Below, in pieces: positions 1 to 14,500 of a stretch of DNA of 64,000 nt. Position 1 is the first letter of the stretch, and the number at the start of each line of letters is the position of its first letter. Below the pieces are notes generated by a model. It was not told the DNA's origin. It worked only from the letters and a program-made list of their open reading frames with translations, and searched no databases. Origin of the DNA: Flectonema sp. DT1601 (lineage: Eukaryota > Euglenozoa > Diplonemea > Diplonemida > Diplonemidae); NCBI GenBank assembly GCA_964019425.1, contig OZ025790.1, forward strand, positions 744,001 through 808,000, read 5' to 3'. The position numbers and the translations under genes are program-made.

Positions 1-17
1 ACCCTCCATTGCAGCCA
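1..17. repeat. Left target-site duplication of the 890 bp element (window-edge partial)
   Basis: The first 17 bases match the last 17 bases of the 20 bp target sequence TTAACCCTCCATTGCAGCCA. The full 20 bp is seen at 908-927, 31556-31575 and 38226-38245. The missing three bases would lie just outside the window. The match makes 18-907 an insertion flanked by direct repeats. Confidence 0.8.
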
Positions 18-1454
<1,437 letters not shown>

Positions 1455-1469
1455 TTAAAGTAGAAATAA

Positions 1470-1506
1470 CTGAATCGGGGAGAGAGAGAGAGAGAGAGGA
1501 AAGAAA
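1470..1506 (-). promoter_or_regulatory. Predicted spliced-leader trans-splice acceptor of protease copy 1
   Basis: On the minus strand a long CT-rich tract (complement of the AG repeat at about 1477-1506) ends in CCGATTCAG, with the AG at 1471-1470, leaving a 33 nt 5' untranslated leader before the ATG at 1436. A polypyrimidine tract followed by the first AG is the usual euglenozoan acceptor. The same TTCAG|TTAT core precedes the giant gene at 30081. Confidence 0.6.
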
Positions 1507-1636
1507 TAATAAATATTAATAAAATAAAATAAAACAAAATACAACTTTATATCGATCCAGGAGGGACAAGTCAAGCGGAAGCTCCAGTGAAAGTCTGTAA
1601 ACTCGCTCTCTAAAACTCGACAACCCCAATGTCGGT

Positions 1637-1677
1637 GGCAGTCTTCATTTTTTAGAACATCCTGAGAAATAACTGAA
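1637..1677 (-). repeat. Degenerate second copy of the protease 5' end
   Basis: GGCAGTCTTCATTTTT at 1637-1652 repeats 1425-1440, and GAAATAACTGAA at 1666-1677 repeats 1463-1474. These are the first codons (M-K-T-A) and the acceptor core of the protease, in the same order but with a shorter gap. The duplicated ATG opens only a 12-codon frame (MKTATDIGVVEF then stop). It is either a relic of an older 5' end or an upstream decoy start with its own TTCAG. Confidence 0.6.
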
Positions 1678-2060
1678 ATAACAAGTAAAGGAAACAATAA
1701 ATATCATATTAACACGTTAAGTCCCCTCTTCTTCTGAGATTCAAAACAACAATAAGTTAGTAGTGAAATAGTTAATATCGAGACGGAGTAGAAATTTAAT
1801 TTCGACGACGGAGTGGAACAGAAGATTAAAAACAAGTCGGAAGCCTCAGTGAATGACAAGGTAGTTGAATACAACATTTATTAATACAAATCAAACCGTC
1901 GGATGGAATGCTGCAATCAGTAAACAGTCACAGTCACTCCCCTCGGGGATCAAACAAATAGTCGAATCAATTCACAGGAATACATCTATGCTCGGACTTT
2001 AGCTTACACGCATGTGAATTAATTCACAACAGTTATTCACAAGACTATACTGCTTCTGTC

Positions 2061-2121
2061 AGTAGCGGTAGTTTAGAGCACAGCGTCTCGCAGTGTTCGC
2101 CCGGGAGCAATGCGGGCTACT
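2061..2121. other. Structured GC-rich island (possible ncRNA, weak)
   Basis: In an AT-rich spacer this 61 bp stretch begins AGTAGC and ends GCTACT, which are complementary, and contains an inner CCCG/CGGG stem at about 2100-2115. It is too short, and its internal boxes too poor, for a canonical tRNA. The copy at 39379-39439 looks the same by eye, but the whole flank is duplicated so this is not independent support. Confidence 0.2.
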
Positions 2122-3634
2122 AATTGCTTTGGTGCTGTTAGCTACTTATTTGTACCGAATTTTGAAATTGGATGAAAAAGCGAAGGGGAAAAGGGGAGGA
2201 GGGAGGAACAAGTCGAAGGAGGGAGACAAGTGATCAAGATATAGAGATATAACTCTGCCTGCTTGAAGAATCAGAAATTAAGACCTTTACTTATTTTCTG
2301 CTTTTAATTTATTCTTTTTTTCTTTTTTGTGTGGAAGTCTCCCCCCAGCGGTCTTTTCGGAAAGTGCGAACGAGACGATGGGCAAACAAAATAAAAAGGG
2401 GGAGAGAGAGAGAGATTGAAAAGAAGAAATAAAATATAATAAAACAGCCATACAACACCATCAGCTATAATTGTAGTTAGAGATAGGGATGTACCGATAT
2501 TACCAACAAATCGAAAAACTGTAGCAAAGCAGGAGCCACAAATGATAAAGATAAAGAGAACTGCTAAACAGACTCACCTTACTAATAGCCTAAGGCAATA
2601 CGTTAGGGTATCAAACCGTAACTTACGACTTACGAGTTTTTTGGGAAGCACGCCCTACGAATACAGTTGAGAAAACTGCTCGCAAGGAGAGCACCACTTT
2701 ATTTGTCACTCGATGACTAAAAACAAGAGAGAGACTAAGAACACCCGAAAAAAAATAGAGAAGGGGGGGGGGGGTGGGATGAGTGGAGGTGAGGGAAAAT
2801 GGGTTGGGATGAAAGGATCGTCCAAAAAATAAAAAATATTTTATCTTGTTTTCTAATTTTGATAATATAAAATAAAATCATACAAAATAACTTTTGTATG
2901 ATGTATATTAACAGAAATTCGGAAAGTCTAAAATATTCTTATAAAAAGAATCAACAATATAATAAAGTCATCAACACAAAGAGTCGATGAAATGGGTCAT
3001 CAGATCTTCTGTACGAAGATCCAAAACCTTATCTACTGAATTATTAATTAAATAGCAGGAAGACACCTGCTTACCGCAAGTAAAGTTATTTTTGGAAATC
3101 CAACGTTGTTGCTGCTTCATGAGAACTCTAGCGAGGGTAACTCACAGCGATAAGTAAGTTAGTTATGCAGAACAAAAACTGATCTGACTGCAAAAAATAA
3201 TAAAATAATATTAAAATAATAAAGAAATAAAAGAGGCTATCACCATGTAGTGGTATGGTCGCACCTAAACAAAAAAAAGAAAAAATTGTTTTTCTCTTTT
3301 TTTTCGTTTTTTTTTTTTTTTTTTTTTTTTTCGGTGATTCATATTCCCTACGTGGTGGAAAAAAAAGTATTATTGTTTTTGAAAATGAAAATAAAAAAAA
3401 GAAAAATTCAAGTGGAAGGAGGAAAAAGCTCTTTGAAGTCTACCGAACGCAGAGAATTCTTCTTTTTTTCAAGAACGGGATGCTGAGAAGTAAATAGAAC
3501 AGAGCTAATCACATGGTGCTCAAATCGTTCTCAAAATTAGAAGACGAACTATCGATCGCAATTGTTGACCTGAAGTTCCAAATGTTAGTTTTAAATAATT
3601 AAAAAAACTTTCCTTTTGCTCATTGCGAATATTA

Positions 3635-3662
3635 CGCCGCTTTTTTGCGGCAATTAAAATTG
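3635..3662. repeat. Two overlapping hairpins
   Basis: GCCGC-TTTTTT-GCGGC (3635-3650) is followed by GCAATT-AA-AATTGC (3649-3662). The stems are perfect and lie in AT-rich DNA. A role in 3' processing or termination is possible but unproven. Confidence 0.5.
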
Positions 3663-3904
3663 CGTTGTTTTTTTCTCTTTGTTCTTCAACATTGAGTTTG
3701 TAATTTTTTCATTATTTTTTATCCATCTACCGGTTGAAGGTTGTTTTCCCTTCAATTTCAATGATTACTTCAATAGCACGGCTCAACCTCTTATGAGGAA
3801 GGAGGCAACCTTTTCAACACGAGACGGCTGAAAACGGACTGCCACCTTTTTTTTTCATGTTTTGTTTTATTCTACAAACTTCAACAAAAACAAAACGAAG
3901 AGCA

Positions 3905-3950
3905 CTCACTGAGCAGGATGCGATCCTTTAAAGTCTTATCACTCAGTGAG
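3905..3950. repeat. Inverted repeat, 9 bp arms
   Basis: CTCACTGAG at 3905-3913 pairs perfectly with CTCAGTGAG at 3942-3950, with a 28 nt loop. Confidence 0.5.
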
Positions 3951-4094
3951 GTCAGAAGGGAGAATGACATGCCCCTGAACAGGTTTTATAAATAAGTAAA
4001 ACAAAATAAATAAATTCATAACACAAGAAGAGCAATGATTGCGAAGAGAATGACGTTTATCATTTCTGAAGCTCTTCTTCAATCAGAAGAAAAG

Positions 4095-4141
4095 CTGATT
4101 TTACTGACACACAAGTACTACTAAAGTACGTCAGTAATCAG
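4095..4141. repeat. Imperfect inverted repeat
   Basis: CTGATTTTACTGAC (4095-4108) pairs with GTCAGTAATCAG (4130-4141), apart from two extra T in the left arm; the loop is 21 nt. Confidence 0.45.
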
Positions 4142-4280
4142 TTATTTCTTTCTTTCCTTCTTCCTCATTCTACGGGGGGGGAGAAGGGGGGGGGAGAGGG
4201 ACAACAAGAATAAGGGAAAGTGGGTACACCCAACAGTGGAGGATTACCAGAGCCAACTTCTAAAACGATTTTTCATAATC

Positions 4281-4322
4281 AACAACAACAACAACAACAA
4301 CACACTAGTTGTACACAACTAG
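4281..4322. repeat. (AAC)7 microsatellite followed by a near-palindrome
   Basis: An AAC trinucleotide run covers 4281-4302, directly followed by CTAGTTGT-AC-ACAACTAG (4305-4322), whose 8 bp arms are perfectly complementary with a 2 nt loop. Confidence 0.6.
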
Positions 4323-5560
4323 AAAGAAATCGTCAAGACAACAAATAATAATAATAATGCAGACTCTATCCAGAAGATAAAGGTAACTATCCATCCAGTT
4401 ATGGGTTTACTCTAAAGTAAATTAAAAACATGACTGAAATCTACAACAGTATTCAACACCTATCAAGGCATCAGTAAGCAACATATAAAATAATCGAATA
4501 AGTGCTCTGAATGCGATGACGGAATACTGCTGCAGACACAACAGTAAATATAAAAAGAGAAGATTAACCCCCAAAGGGGAAATAAAAAAACAAAGTCATG
4601 CAGCGTTATGGAAGGGAAATAATATAAAAGATAAAAGAAAATACGAGGAAACATGGAATGACCACTGCTGAAGGAGATTACCCATCAACAGGTGGTCTCC
4701 ACTAAGAAGTCCCGTAGTCGATGACTTGGGAGTAAATTTCTACTGCGGAGCAAAACAATAATACAGCACCAGGAATTGTTCAAGGGCTAAGCGTATGCGA
4801 CAAGCAAGCAAACATAAAGTAGGATAACGTCCACGACCTACACAACAATCCTACTCAACTAGCGCACAGTGAGGTAAGCTCCTTTGTTGGGAAAATGGGA
4901 GTTGGTTGTAATAGAAGGAGTGAAGAAATATAATTAAAAAAGAAAAGCCAACGTAAAGAATAGAGGGGAAAATAAATACATAAGCACAAGCACTCAACTC
5001 ACTTCTTTACGAGCGTATCACTGACGACGACTATATTTCTGAGAAATAAATATCTTCGGTGATGTGCCATAACGAAGTATTTTCATTGCGGATTGTTACC
5101 TTCCCCCAACACCACCAATCCTAGTCCACAACACCAGCAGTCACTTTGGTGTGCAAATCATATGCAGTTCAGCAATGCTTGTTTTTATTATTTTCCCTTC
5201 TCTTCTTTTCCGAAGAGTTGTTTGTTTCAAAAAAAAAAATTAAAAAAAATATATTGTGTTGCGAAGATAAAAACTAGTCACTTTTTAACCCACTGCGATC
5301 AGTGACCAGTCTAATTATAGTTTTAGGGAAGAAGGGAATAGGGCATTCAAATAATTTGAAACAAAAAAAAAAAAAAAAAAAAAAAAAACAGTGAAAGAGT
5401 CTACTGGAAATAAAGGTACCGAGATCAGGGGATGGAAAGTGAATAGAATAATATTACAAATTGGTAAAACAACTTAATAATTATTTTTGATCCTTTTGAT
5501 TCCCCCCATCTTGACATATTTAAAAAGCGTTTGTCCCCAATGTTGATATTGTTATCGGAT

Positions 5561-8500
5561 TTAATCTTTCTTCGTGAGACCGAAGACACCATCCCAGTAT
5601 TGGTTCTTAACTTCTGGAAGTGGTGATCTTGGGCGATCAAATCCTCCCTGAGTTAGGGTACCGTACGCTGTTGAAAACAAAACGCCGTGAGCTCTGTTCT
5701 CCAACTGTGTTCTTGAACTATCTTCGTTGTAGAAGTTTGTGTAGAATTCACTCTCAACAGTCGAAACGTTATCCTTGTGTGTGTCTACGAACCCAACATC
5801 ACTTCCTTCACCACCAATGATTTCATTCCTATCAGCTGTGTGGTCATCCCGACTGATATCAATCATTCGATCCCAACAATCGACATCAAATAATTTATAT
5901 GTCGAACTCTTTAAGTCAACGTAATTGTTATCAACTAGTTGTCCATCTCTTTGAAGAATTGATAAAACGATTCCTGTGAGTTGTTGAAATTATTAATTCC
6001 AATTAATGAAAAAAAGGGAATCTGAAAAAGGATCCTAACCTACCAAACAAAGACATACCTGCGTTATTGTTAACCAGAACATCAGCACCATTGCCTCCAT
6101 TGATAATGTCACAAAGAGGACCACTCTTTGGTTCATCGTGATTGAAGCTGTCGGAACTCTCGTGATCTTCATCATCGTGATGAGAGTAACGTTTTTTGCG
6201 TTCATTCCAATCGTGATCATCATCGTCATGATGGTGTTCGTCGTCATGGTGATGCCACCAGCTGGTGTACTCATGGTGGTGACCTGTTTTTAATTTATTT
6301 CAAAACTCAACACGGATACAAAACTATTTTTTTGTTGAAAAATATTATCTCCAATCAGTTCCTTTTCAATTCCTCCTCACCTTCTCCCTTTTTTCAACCT
6401 CTCCCCACCCTCCTACCCTCCCTCTTGTGATTGGATTACTTCACACAAAAAGTTAATAAAAACATACCCTTATCATTGTACAAAACAAGGTTGCTGTATG
6501 GGTGTAGACCCTCGTCTCTGCCCTTCAACAACCCAAGCTTCTTCGCCGGGTTGAGTGCACGTTCCTTGATAGTGTCTTGAATATTACTCATGTACATATC
6601 TTGGACTACATCAATGTGTTGGAAGTCGTGTTCTGTAGTTGGGTCAGCATGTGCTCCCGCAAAAGTATTGACGAACAAGATTCCGTAGTCTCCGATCACC
6701 ACGTCGTCTCCGGCGTTTCCATTAAGCTCGTCGGATCCCCACTTCGTAAGCGGAAGGGCGTTCCATCTCTCGTTCGAACGATGTCCAAGCTCGTGGATGG
6801 CAAGAGCGTGTGAAGGAGAAAACACGTCAACGTGGCGCCTGAACTTGTACTCCAAGTCGTTGAACAGCTGAGTGAAGGTGTGCTTGTCGTGGTTGTCACT
6901 CGGGTAGTAGTGGTCAAAGTGATCATTGTGGTCATCTTGGTTAGCGTCGTGGTGGTCGCCGTTATGATTGTAATCCCTGTACTCAACCCACTCCCAGTCC
7001 CAACCGTTCCAGCGGTAGTGTCCTGTGTGCTCGTGTTGCCACTCTCCATGGTGATCGTGTGCAGGAGGATTCTTTGTCAGGGTCTTCGAAACTAACACCA
7101 AACCATCACCAACCAGAACATCGTTTCCGTTGTTTCCGCGCATCACATCATTCGACACCGAGAGCTCCACCGCAGGTGCGGCAACCCCGACATCGCTGTT
7201 AGCAACCAACGCCTCAACAATCGCGTGGTGGGCTTCGAATACTGCGTGTGCAGCGTCCGCCGCCAACACCGAGTAGTCGTACAAGACGTGCATCATACCC
7301 TTCACAACGATTTCCAAGTCATCCTCAACAATTTCGTCGTGGAAGATTACGTCTACGAACGACTGCATGTTGTCTCCAACCAGCAAATCGTTTCCATTTC
7401 CTCCGTTTACCACATCGTTTCCGATCACTACCTCCGCTGGAAGCGCGTATGTTCCTTGGTCCGACTCGTAGGTACGCAAGTCAGTAGACGCTCGGAGGAG
7501 GCGTTTCTGCAACTCAATCCAGCGCGCACCAGCTGAGTCGTGAATGCAGTCCAAAGCACCGATTCTTAGGTTCATCATCGCGTGGTGTGTCGCACTGTCT
7601 CCAACCACGATGTCGTTTCCGTCACCCCCGTTCAACACGTCGTTTCCGTACAACGCCCTCTGGTTACGCACCGCGTCTGGGATCATCGACACGTATCCCC
7701 TCATCGTGTGTGACTGGTCGTCCGTGCGCCTCACATCTGCTACCCCGACTGCCTCGTGCAGTTTCTCCAACGCAGTCGGCAACACGGTAGCCATTGCCGC
7801 CCCCTCGATGATTTGCATAGCCGCCGCACGGTTCGAAGACTCCGGCTTCAACGCGATTCCAACGTGCATCACCGTTCCGAATTCATCGACTTCCAGAGGA
7901 GGCGAGTTCGCCGCACTGTCCTCCACCGACAGCACTCGAATCACGTTCGACACCAGAGGCATGTCGGAGTCGTAGTGGTACACCGAAGACACATCGTCTC
8001 CGTACAGCAAGTCGTTTCCTCCCTCTCCCGACAGCACGTCGTCTCCACGCTGTCCGAACAGATAGTCGTCGCCGTCTCCACCGTTCAGCGTGTCGTGGCC
8101 GGCAGGCTTCAACCTCATGCCCGCAATCGCCGTCTCCCACTCACCGCTTGGAGCCGTCGCCTTCACCTTCTGCGATTCGAATGCGCCCATCGACACCAGC
8201 AGCTCGTTCCTGAAGAAGGTTGCGGCTTCGTCAGCTGTGAACGTGCTACTCTCCCACGTTGGCAGCCATCCGGTCACCGTCACCGGCTCTTCGAGAACAA
8301 CGTCACGGTGCCAGGCACCTGTCCTTTCGTTCAAACGCGGGCTTCCGCCGCTCCTCAACGATCGCACCACGTGCCCGACATCTCCGATCAGCACGTCCCG
8401 TCCTTCCCCGCCGTGCAGAACGTCGTCCCCGAGTTCACCGAACAGCTCGTCGTCTCCCTCCTGTCCGTGCAACGTGTCGTCTCCACGCTGACCGTGCAAG

Positions 8501-11500
8501 ATGTCATTACCTGCTCCACCATCGATGCTGTCATTCCCAGACACCTCGTCGACGTCATCGAACCTCTGGATAGTCCGCACCACGTCTGCGAACATTGCCG
8601 ATCCAGGGAACCGCTCCCACACCTTCTCGTGGTCGAATGGAGCTCCGTTCTCCATCGTTAACACAGTCCTGCTGATTACACCGTTGTCACCCAGCACCAC
8701 GTCTGATCCCTCTTCTCCGAAGATCGTGTCGTCGCTGTCCACTCCTCCCAGCACGTTGTGCCCCCCAGTGATGTCATCGTCGCCGTCCCCACCGTTGATC
8801 GTGTCCTTTCCTTGCTGTCCCATCAGGAAGTCATCCCCCTCCCCTCCGTTAATCGTGTCGTCTCCGGCACCGACATCCGACGACGTGAACAACGACAAGT
8901 ACGTCGACCCACCACCCTCGAAGGCTGCGTGGTCACCCATCACCACATCCGAACCGGCGTTCCCGTTGAGCACGTCGTTTCCGGTTCCTCCGAATACGTA
9001 GTCGTCACCTGACCCTCCGTTGATCACATCCGACGCACCAGCCAGTGGATCGATCGTTTCCGCGGACACCACCTTCAGTGTCGCTGCATTCACCTTTGCG
9101 ACAACCTGATCTCCCCACAACATATCCTGGCCATCCTCTCCGTCCAACGTGTCAGATCCTTGTTGCCCCGCCAAAAGATCATTACCAGCGCCTCCCTTTA
9201 AGTGATCCGCTCCACCATTCACGTCGTCTCCTGTCGACACCGATGTAAAGGTGAGCAGCTCGGTGGACCTTTCGAAGACCGCGAAGTCACCGAACGCGAC
9301 GTCGTGACCTGCTTCTCCCTCCAACACGTCGTCACCTTTTCCTCCGAACATCACGTCGTTGTCATCGCCACCGAACATCGTGTCCGCACCACCGGTCCCC
9401 TGCGACATTGGTTCCGCATGCGATACCAGTCCGGTGTTTCCCTGCTGCGTCTCGATCGACATGTGGTCTCCGAACATCCAGTCGTCTCCGGGGTTCCCCT
9501 TCAAGTTGTCTCCCCCGTTCCCGCCGACGATCACATCGCTGCCGGCCCCACCGGAAACCTCGTCCGCGCCTCCTCCGTACTGGTCCTCTGTAAACACCGA
9601 TTCCAACGTCACGCTGCCATCCGCCACAGCGGTGCCCCACCTCAGCTCCAAGTAGTCACCGAACAACACGTCGTTACCGACACCGCCTGCCAACTCGTCG
9701 TCTCCAGCCCCTCCGACCAGCACGTCCGCGCCGTCGTCTCCGTGAAGCTCATCTCCGCCACCCATCCCTGGATCTGTGGACACCGCGTGCACGTTGTTTC
9801 CATCGTGTGGAATTGTTATCTCTGCGAAGTCACCAAAGATCCAATCATCTCCTGCGTTTCCGTGCATGACGTCCGCCGCTGCACCACCAAAGAGAACGTC
9901 GTCGCCTTCATCACCGTTCAGGGTGTCCGCTCCTCCGGCCTGGTCATCTCCCGGGAACGCTGTTTTCATAGTCACATCTCCCTCCTTCGACTTGGTGTAC
10001 TCTGCGTGGTCTCCGAACACGAAGTCCCTTCCGGAATTTCCGCTTACTTCATCCGCAGCCGCACCACCGATGACCACGTCGTCCCCCTCGTTTCCAGAAA
10101 TCGTATCCCCTCCCCCGAGGGTCGCCTCCGTCGATTTCATCGTCACTCCCCCATCGACGATGTCCACCGAACCATGGTCCCCGAGGATCTTGTCGTCACC
10201 CGCACCACCAACGATGTCGTCTCCGCCTGCCCCTCCGAAGATGATGTCATCTCCATCCGATCCGGCAACCGTGTCGGCATCTCCGTTGCTTCCAGGGGTC
10301 TTGAAGACCGTGCGCATGTGGCGGTCTTCCGGACTTGTGTACGACCGCTTGATCTCTCCGCAGTCTCCGAACACCACATCATTACCTTCCCCACCGTCGA
10401 TGACGTCCCTGTCCGCACCTCCGAACACGGAATCGTCACCGGCTCCAGCGACAATCGTGTCGTTTCCACCGCTCACCGCCTGCTCCAGACACTTCAGCGT
10501 GTGCTCGTCCTTCTTGATCGACAACAGCACGTCTCCGTGATCCCCGAACACCACGTCGTTTCCGCTCGACGCGTCGATGTGGTCAGCACCCTGTCCACCG
10601 ATGATGAAGTCATCGCCTTCGTCACCGTTCAGTTTGTCGTCTCCTCCACAACCAGACTCGGTGTGCGTCGAGTGCAACACACGCTCGTCTTTCTTTGACT
10701 CATACAGACCGTGGTCCCCGACAATCACATCTGCCCCACCGTTTCCATCGATCACATCTCCTCCAGCACCTCCGAACACGTAATCGTCTCCAGCTCCCGC
10801 CGTGATTGTATCGTCGCCACCACTACACGACCCGAGTGTGATGAGTTTCGTAAGCTCCGCGCTCGGCGTCCACGCAACCTCCCCGAGGTCTCCGAAGATG
10901 TAGTCGTTCCCGCCCTCGCCGTCGACTTCGTCGTCTCCCTCACCCGCAACTACCACGTCGTCCCCTTCGCCAGCGAAGATCTTGTCCGCCGCACCGGCAT
11001 CCGATGTCGCCGGACCTGCCGATCCCTTCACGGTGAAGTCACCTGGATTAGTCGTCTCGTATTTCCCGTAGTCTCCGATGATGACGTCCCCACCGGCCCC
11101 TCCGTGGACCACGTCACCGCCTGCCCCAGCGAGTATCTTGTCGTCGCCTAGTCCACCGTCGATGACGTCGCTTCCCCCGCCCACCTGGTTTGCGTTGCGC
11201 AACCTCACCCAGTGTGACGATGGGTTCAAATGCACCTCTCCAGCGTCTCCGAACACGAAGTCATCTCCGTCTCCTCCATTGATGGTGTCCTCACCACCAC
11301 CTCCCAACAAGATGTCGTTCTCTTCGTCTCCGTTCAAGTGATCATCCTCCCCATCCGCCGCGTCACCAGTCGTGACGAGGTGGGTCAGCCCAGTCAGAGG
11401 CGTGCGAGTCATGATCCCGATGTCACCGAATACCACGTCCAACCCAGCGTTTCCGCTGATCGAGTCCGCGCCCCGTCCTCCGAATAGGATGTCGTCCCCC

Positions 11501-14500
11501 GCGCTTCCGTGGATGGTGTCATCCCCGCTCCCGGCAGTGGCCTCGCCGTCGAAGACCGTTTGCAAAACCAAGTCACCCGGCTGTGTAAACATCTTCCTCA
11601 CGCGTCCAAAGTCACCGAAGATGAAGTCGACTCCATCCTCCCCATCGATTACATCGTTGGCCGATCCTCCGAACACGATGTCGTCTCCGCCACCAGTCAG
11701 AATCTCGTCATTCCCGCCATCCGCCAGCGCAGGCGCAGTCGACTCGTACACCAACGAATCGGCCTCCTTCGAGATTACCACCGATCCGTGGTCTCCAAAC
11801 ACCGAATCGTCTCCTCCGCGCGTGCGGATGACGTCGTTGCTCTGACCCCCGAACACGTAGTCCTTCCCGTCCTGCACGTCTATTGTGTCACTTCCACCCT
11901 CCCCGCCCTCCGTGAAGATCGAGGTCATGTTGAACTCATCGCTGGCATTGCGCTGCACGAATCCGTGGTCTCCGAACACCACGTTGTTCCCGTTGCTTCC
12001 ATCGATGGTGTCGTTCCCGTATCCTCCGAAGACGATGTCGTCCGCGTCTCCTGCCGAGATGGTGTCCGCTCCGCCAGACAACGGAGCCAAGGATTCCAAC
12101 GTGTAGGTCCCGTTCTCGTGGTCGCGTACGTGACCGTGGTCCCCAAAGATCCAGTCACTTCCCTCGGCAACCGTGATCACGTCGTCTCCCTGACCTCCCA
12201 TGATGATGTGCCGGCCGTACGAACCCGTGATCGTGTCAGCTCCTCCCTCGCCATCGGAATCGGTGAAAGTCGACTTCACGTAGAGTCCTCCCACGTCGGG
12301 GTTGCTGCTGTCGTGCGTCGTCCGGTACACCTCTCCATGGTCCCCAAGCAAGATGTCTTCGCCGCTGCTACCGACCACCTCGTCGTCACCGAACCCACCA
12401 ATGATCACGTCGGTCTCCGACTCTCCGTACAGGTGGTCATTTCCTCCCGACAAGCTCGCAGTCGAACGGAGCGACCACGTGTCCGAAGTTGCTGGGTCGT
12501 CGCTGATGTCAATCTCACCCTGGTCACCGATGATGAAGTCCTTTCCGTCCCCTCCGTGCACCGTGTCCCCTCCTTGACCACCGATTATGATGTCGTCTCC
12601 CACCGATCCGCTGAGGACGTCGTCGCCCCCCTCTCCCGCGTCCCCAGTGTGCAGCGACTCGAATTTTCTCCATCCCCCAACCGCCGACCATTTGATCTGG
12701 TACCGACCATGGTCACCGAAGATCACGTCGTTGTGTTTTTCTCCCTTGATCGAATCCTTCCCAGTCCCTCCGAAAACCACGTCGTCTTCGTCCCCCGCGC
12801 TGATCTCGTCATCTCCACCGGTCGTCGGCGACGTCGAAGTCATGATCGTCAGTTCCTCGCTTTCCCTCACTTCGATCTCACCAAAGTCCCCGAAGATCCA
12901 ATCCTTCCCGGTGTGTCCGGTGATCACGTCCAACACCCCACCTCCTCCGAAGATGATGTCGTCACCGATGTCCCCGACCAGCACATCAGAGTCGTCCGCC
13001 GACTGGTCCGCCAACTCAAAAAGCACCGACCGGTACACGATGTCTCCCGGCACCGCGCTCGTGATCGCACCGTGGTCACCGAACAGAACGTCGTTTTCAC
13101 GCTCACCGTACACCTTGTCCTGACCAAACCCTCCAAACAAGTAATCCATTCCGTCTCCTCCCCGCAGGTCATCTGCCCCTCCTCCCGACGTCGCGTGAGT
13201 TGATTCCAAGTGGAACGACGTCGGTCCCAAGTTCACCAAACCGTGGTCCCCGAACAGCCAATCACGCCCTGCTCCACCGACAATCTTGTCAATTCCTTGT
13301 CCTCCGAACACGATGTCGTCTCCGTCGTGGGTCGTGATCACATCGTCGTCCCCGTGCTCCGCCTCCGTCAGTATCGACTCCCAGTGACCCTCCCCATGGG
13401 CTGCGCTGCTGAACTTTCCGTGGTCACCGAACACCGCGTCGTTGTGCTCGTTTCCGTCGATCGTGTCCTTCCCTTCGCACCCGAAGATGTAGTCGTCCTC
13501 ATCTCCTCCAACGAGCGTGTCGTTTGCCCCGCATCCGAGAATCGACTCCACCGATCGGAAGTCCAAACTTGGGGCCAGGGTTCCCTTCCCGTGGTCTCCG
13601 ATGATCCAATCCTTTCCGGTGAACCCTTCGATCACATCAGATCCGAACCCTCCGATCAGGACATCGTTTCCGTGCTCACCGTAGATCAGGTCCGCCCCCC
13701 CGTCTTCGCACGTGAACAACGACTCCATCGCCATGTCTCCAGGCTTCGCGCTCTCCACCGACCCGAAGTCCCCGAACACCACGTCGTCGTGCTTTCCAGC
13801 GTGGATCGTGTCAGCTCCCCGTCCACCGAAGATCACGTCGTCCTCGTCTCCTCCAGACAGCTGATCCCCAGCCCCGTGTCCCGGACTCGTCGACTCCATC
13901 TTGAAGTACTCGAGTGAACCGTCCAAGAGGGCCTTCCCGTAGTCTCCGAACATCCAATCCCGCCCAGCCCCTCCTTCGACCACGTCCGCCCCAGCGCCAC
14001 CGAAGATGATGTCGTGGCTCTCCCCTCCGTAGATCGTGTCCTTCGCCCCCGTCGCAGGAGGAAGCGGCTGGTCGACCACTTCGAACGACGCATCGTACAG
14101 CCGGCTCCCAGCCGAAATGCTCTCGTACCGTCCGAAGTCTCCAAACAACACGTCCTTGTGATCGCCTCCGTGGATCTCGTCCGAACCCGGCCCTCCAAAC
14201 ACGAGGTCGTTCCCCTCCCCTCCACCGAGGGTGTCTTCTCCCCCGTACTCGAGAAAAGTCGTCTCCGCAGTCGCGTAAGTCTTGCTCGGCGAAACTTCCA
14301 CCGCCCCTGAATCTCCAAACATCCAATCGTCACCGGCACCGCCGACGACGTTGTCTCCTCCCTGACCACCCACGAGGATGTCGTCATCGTCTTCTCCGAA
14401 CAGCGCGTCAGAGTCACCGGCAGCAGCCGCTGCTCCACCGGACACCGACCAGTACTTCCGATCTTCCCCAACCACCTCGAACTCACCGCAGTCTCCGAAC

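Larger units (their letters stand above)
1507..5560. other. AT-rich spacer between giant gene 1 and protease 1
   Basis: About 4 kb with no convincing coding region on either strand. It should contain the 3' untranslated region of the giant gene and the upstream region of the protease. It holds simple repeats: AG runs at 1480-1498 and about 2402-2414, a 12-base G run at 2763-2774, a 25-base T run at 3307-3331, (AAC)7 at 4281-4302 and a 26-base A run at 5363-5388. It also holds several inverted repeats: 3635-3662, 3905-3950, 4095-4141 and 4305-4322. A GC-rich island with complementary ends lies at 2061-2121. No tRNA, SL RNA or 5S gene was recognised. Confidence 0.7.

Noticed and set aside
2061-2121. 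tRNA gene
   Set aside because: Only 61 bp, no proper D and T arms or anticodon loop.
3250-3497. Two short frames over the T/A runs
   Set aside because: Translations are poly-Phe/Lys low complexity from homopolymers.
6035-6274. Met/Thr-rich 79-codon frame on the minus strand
   Set aside because: It is a wrong frame of exon 2; the correct frame gives the His/Asp-rich and RTX sequence with GT-AG borders.
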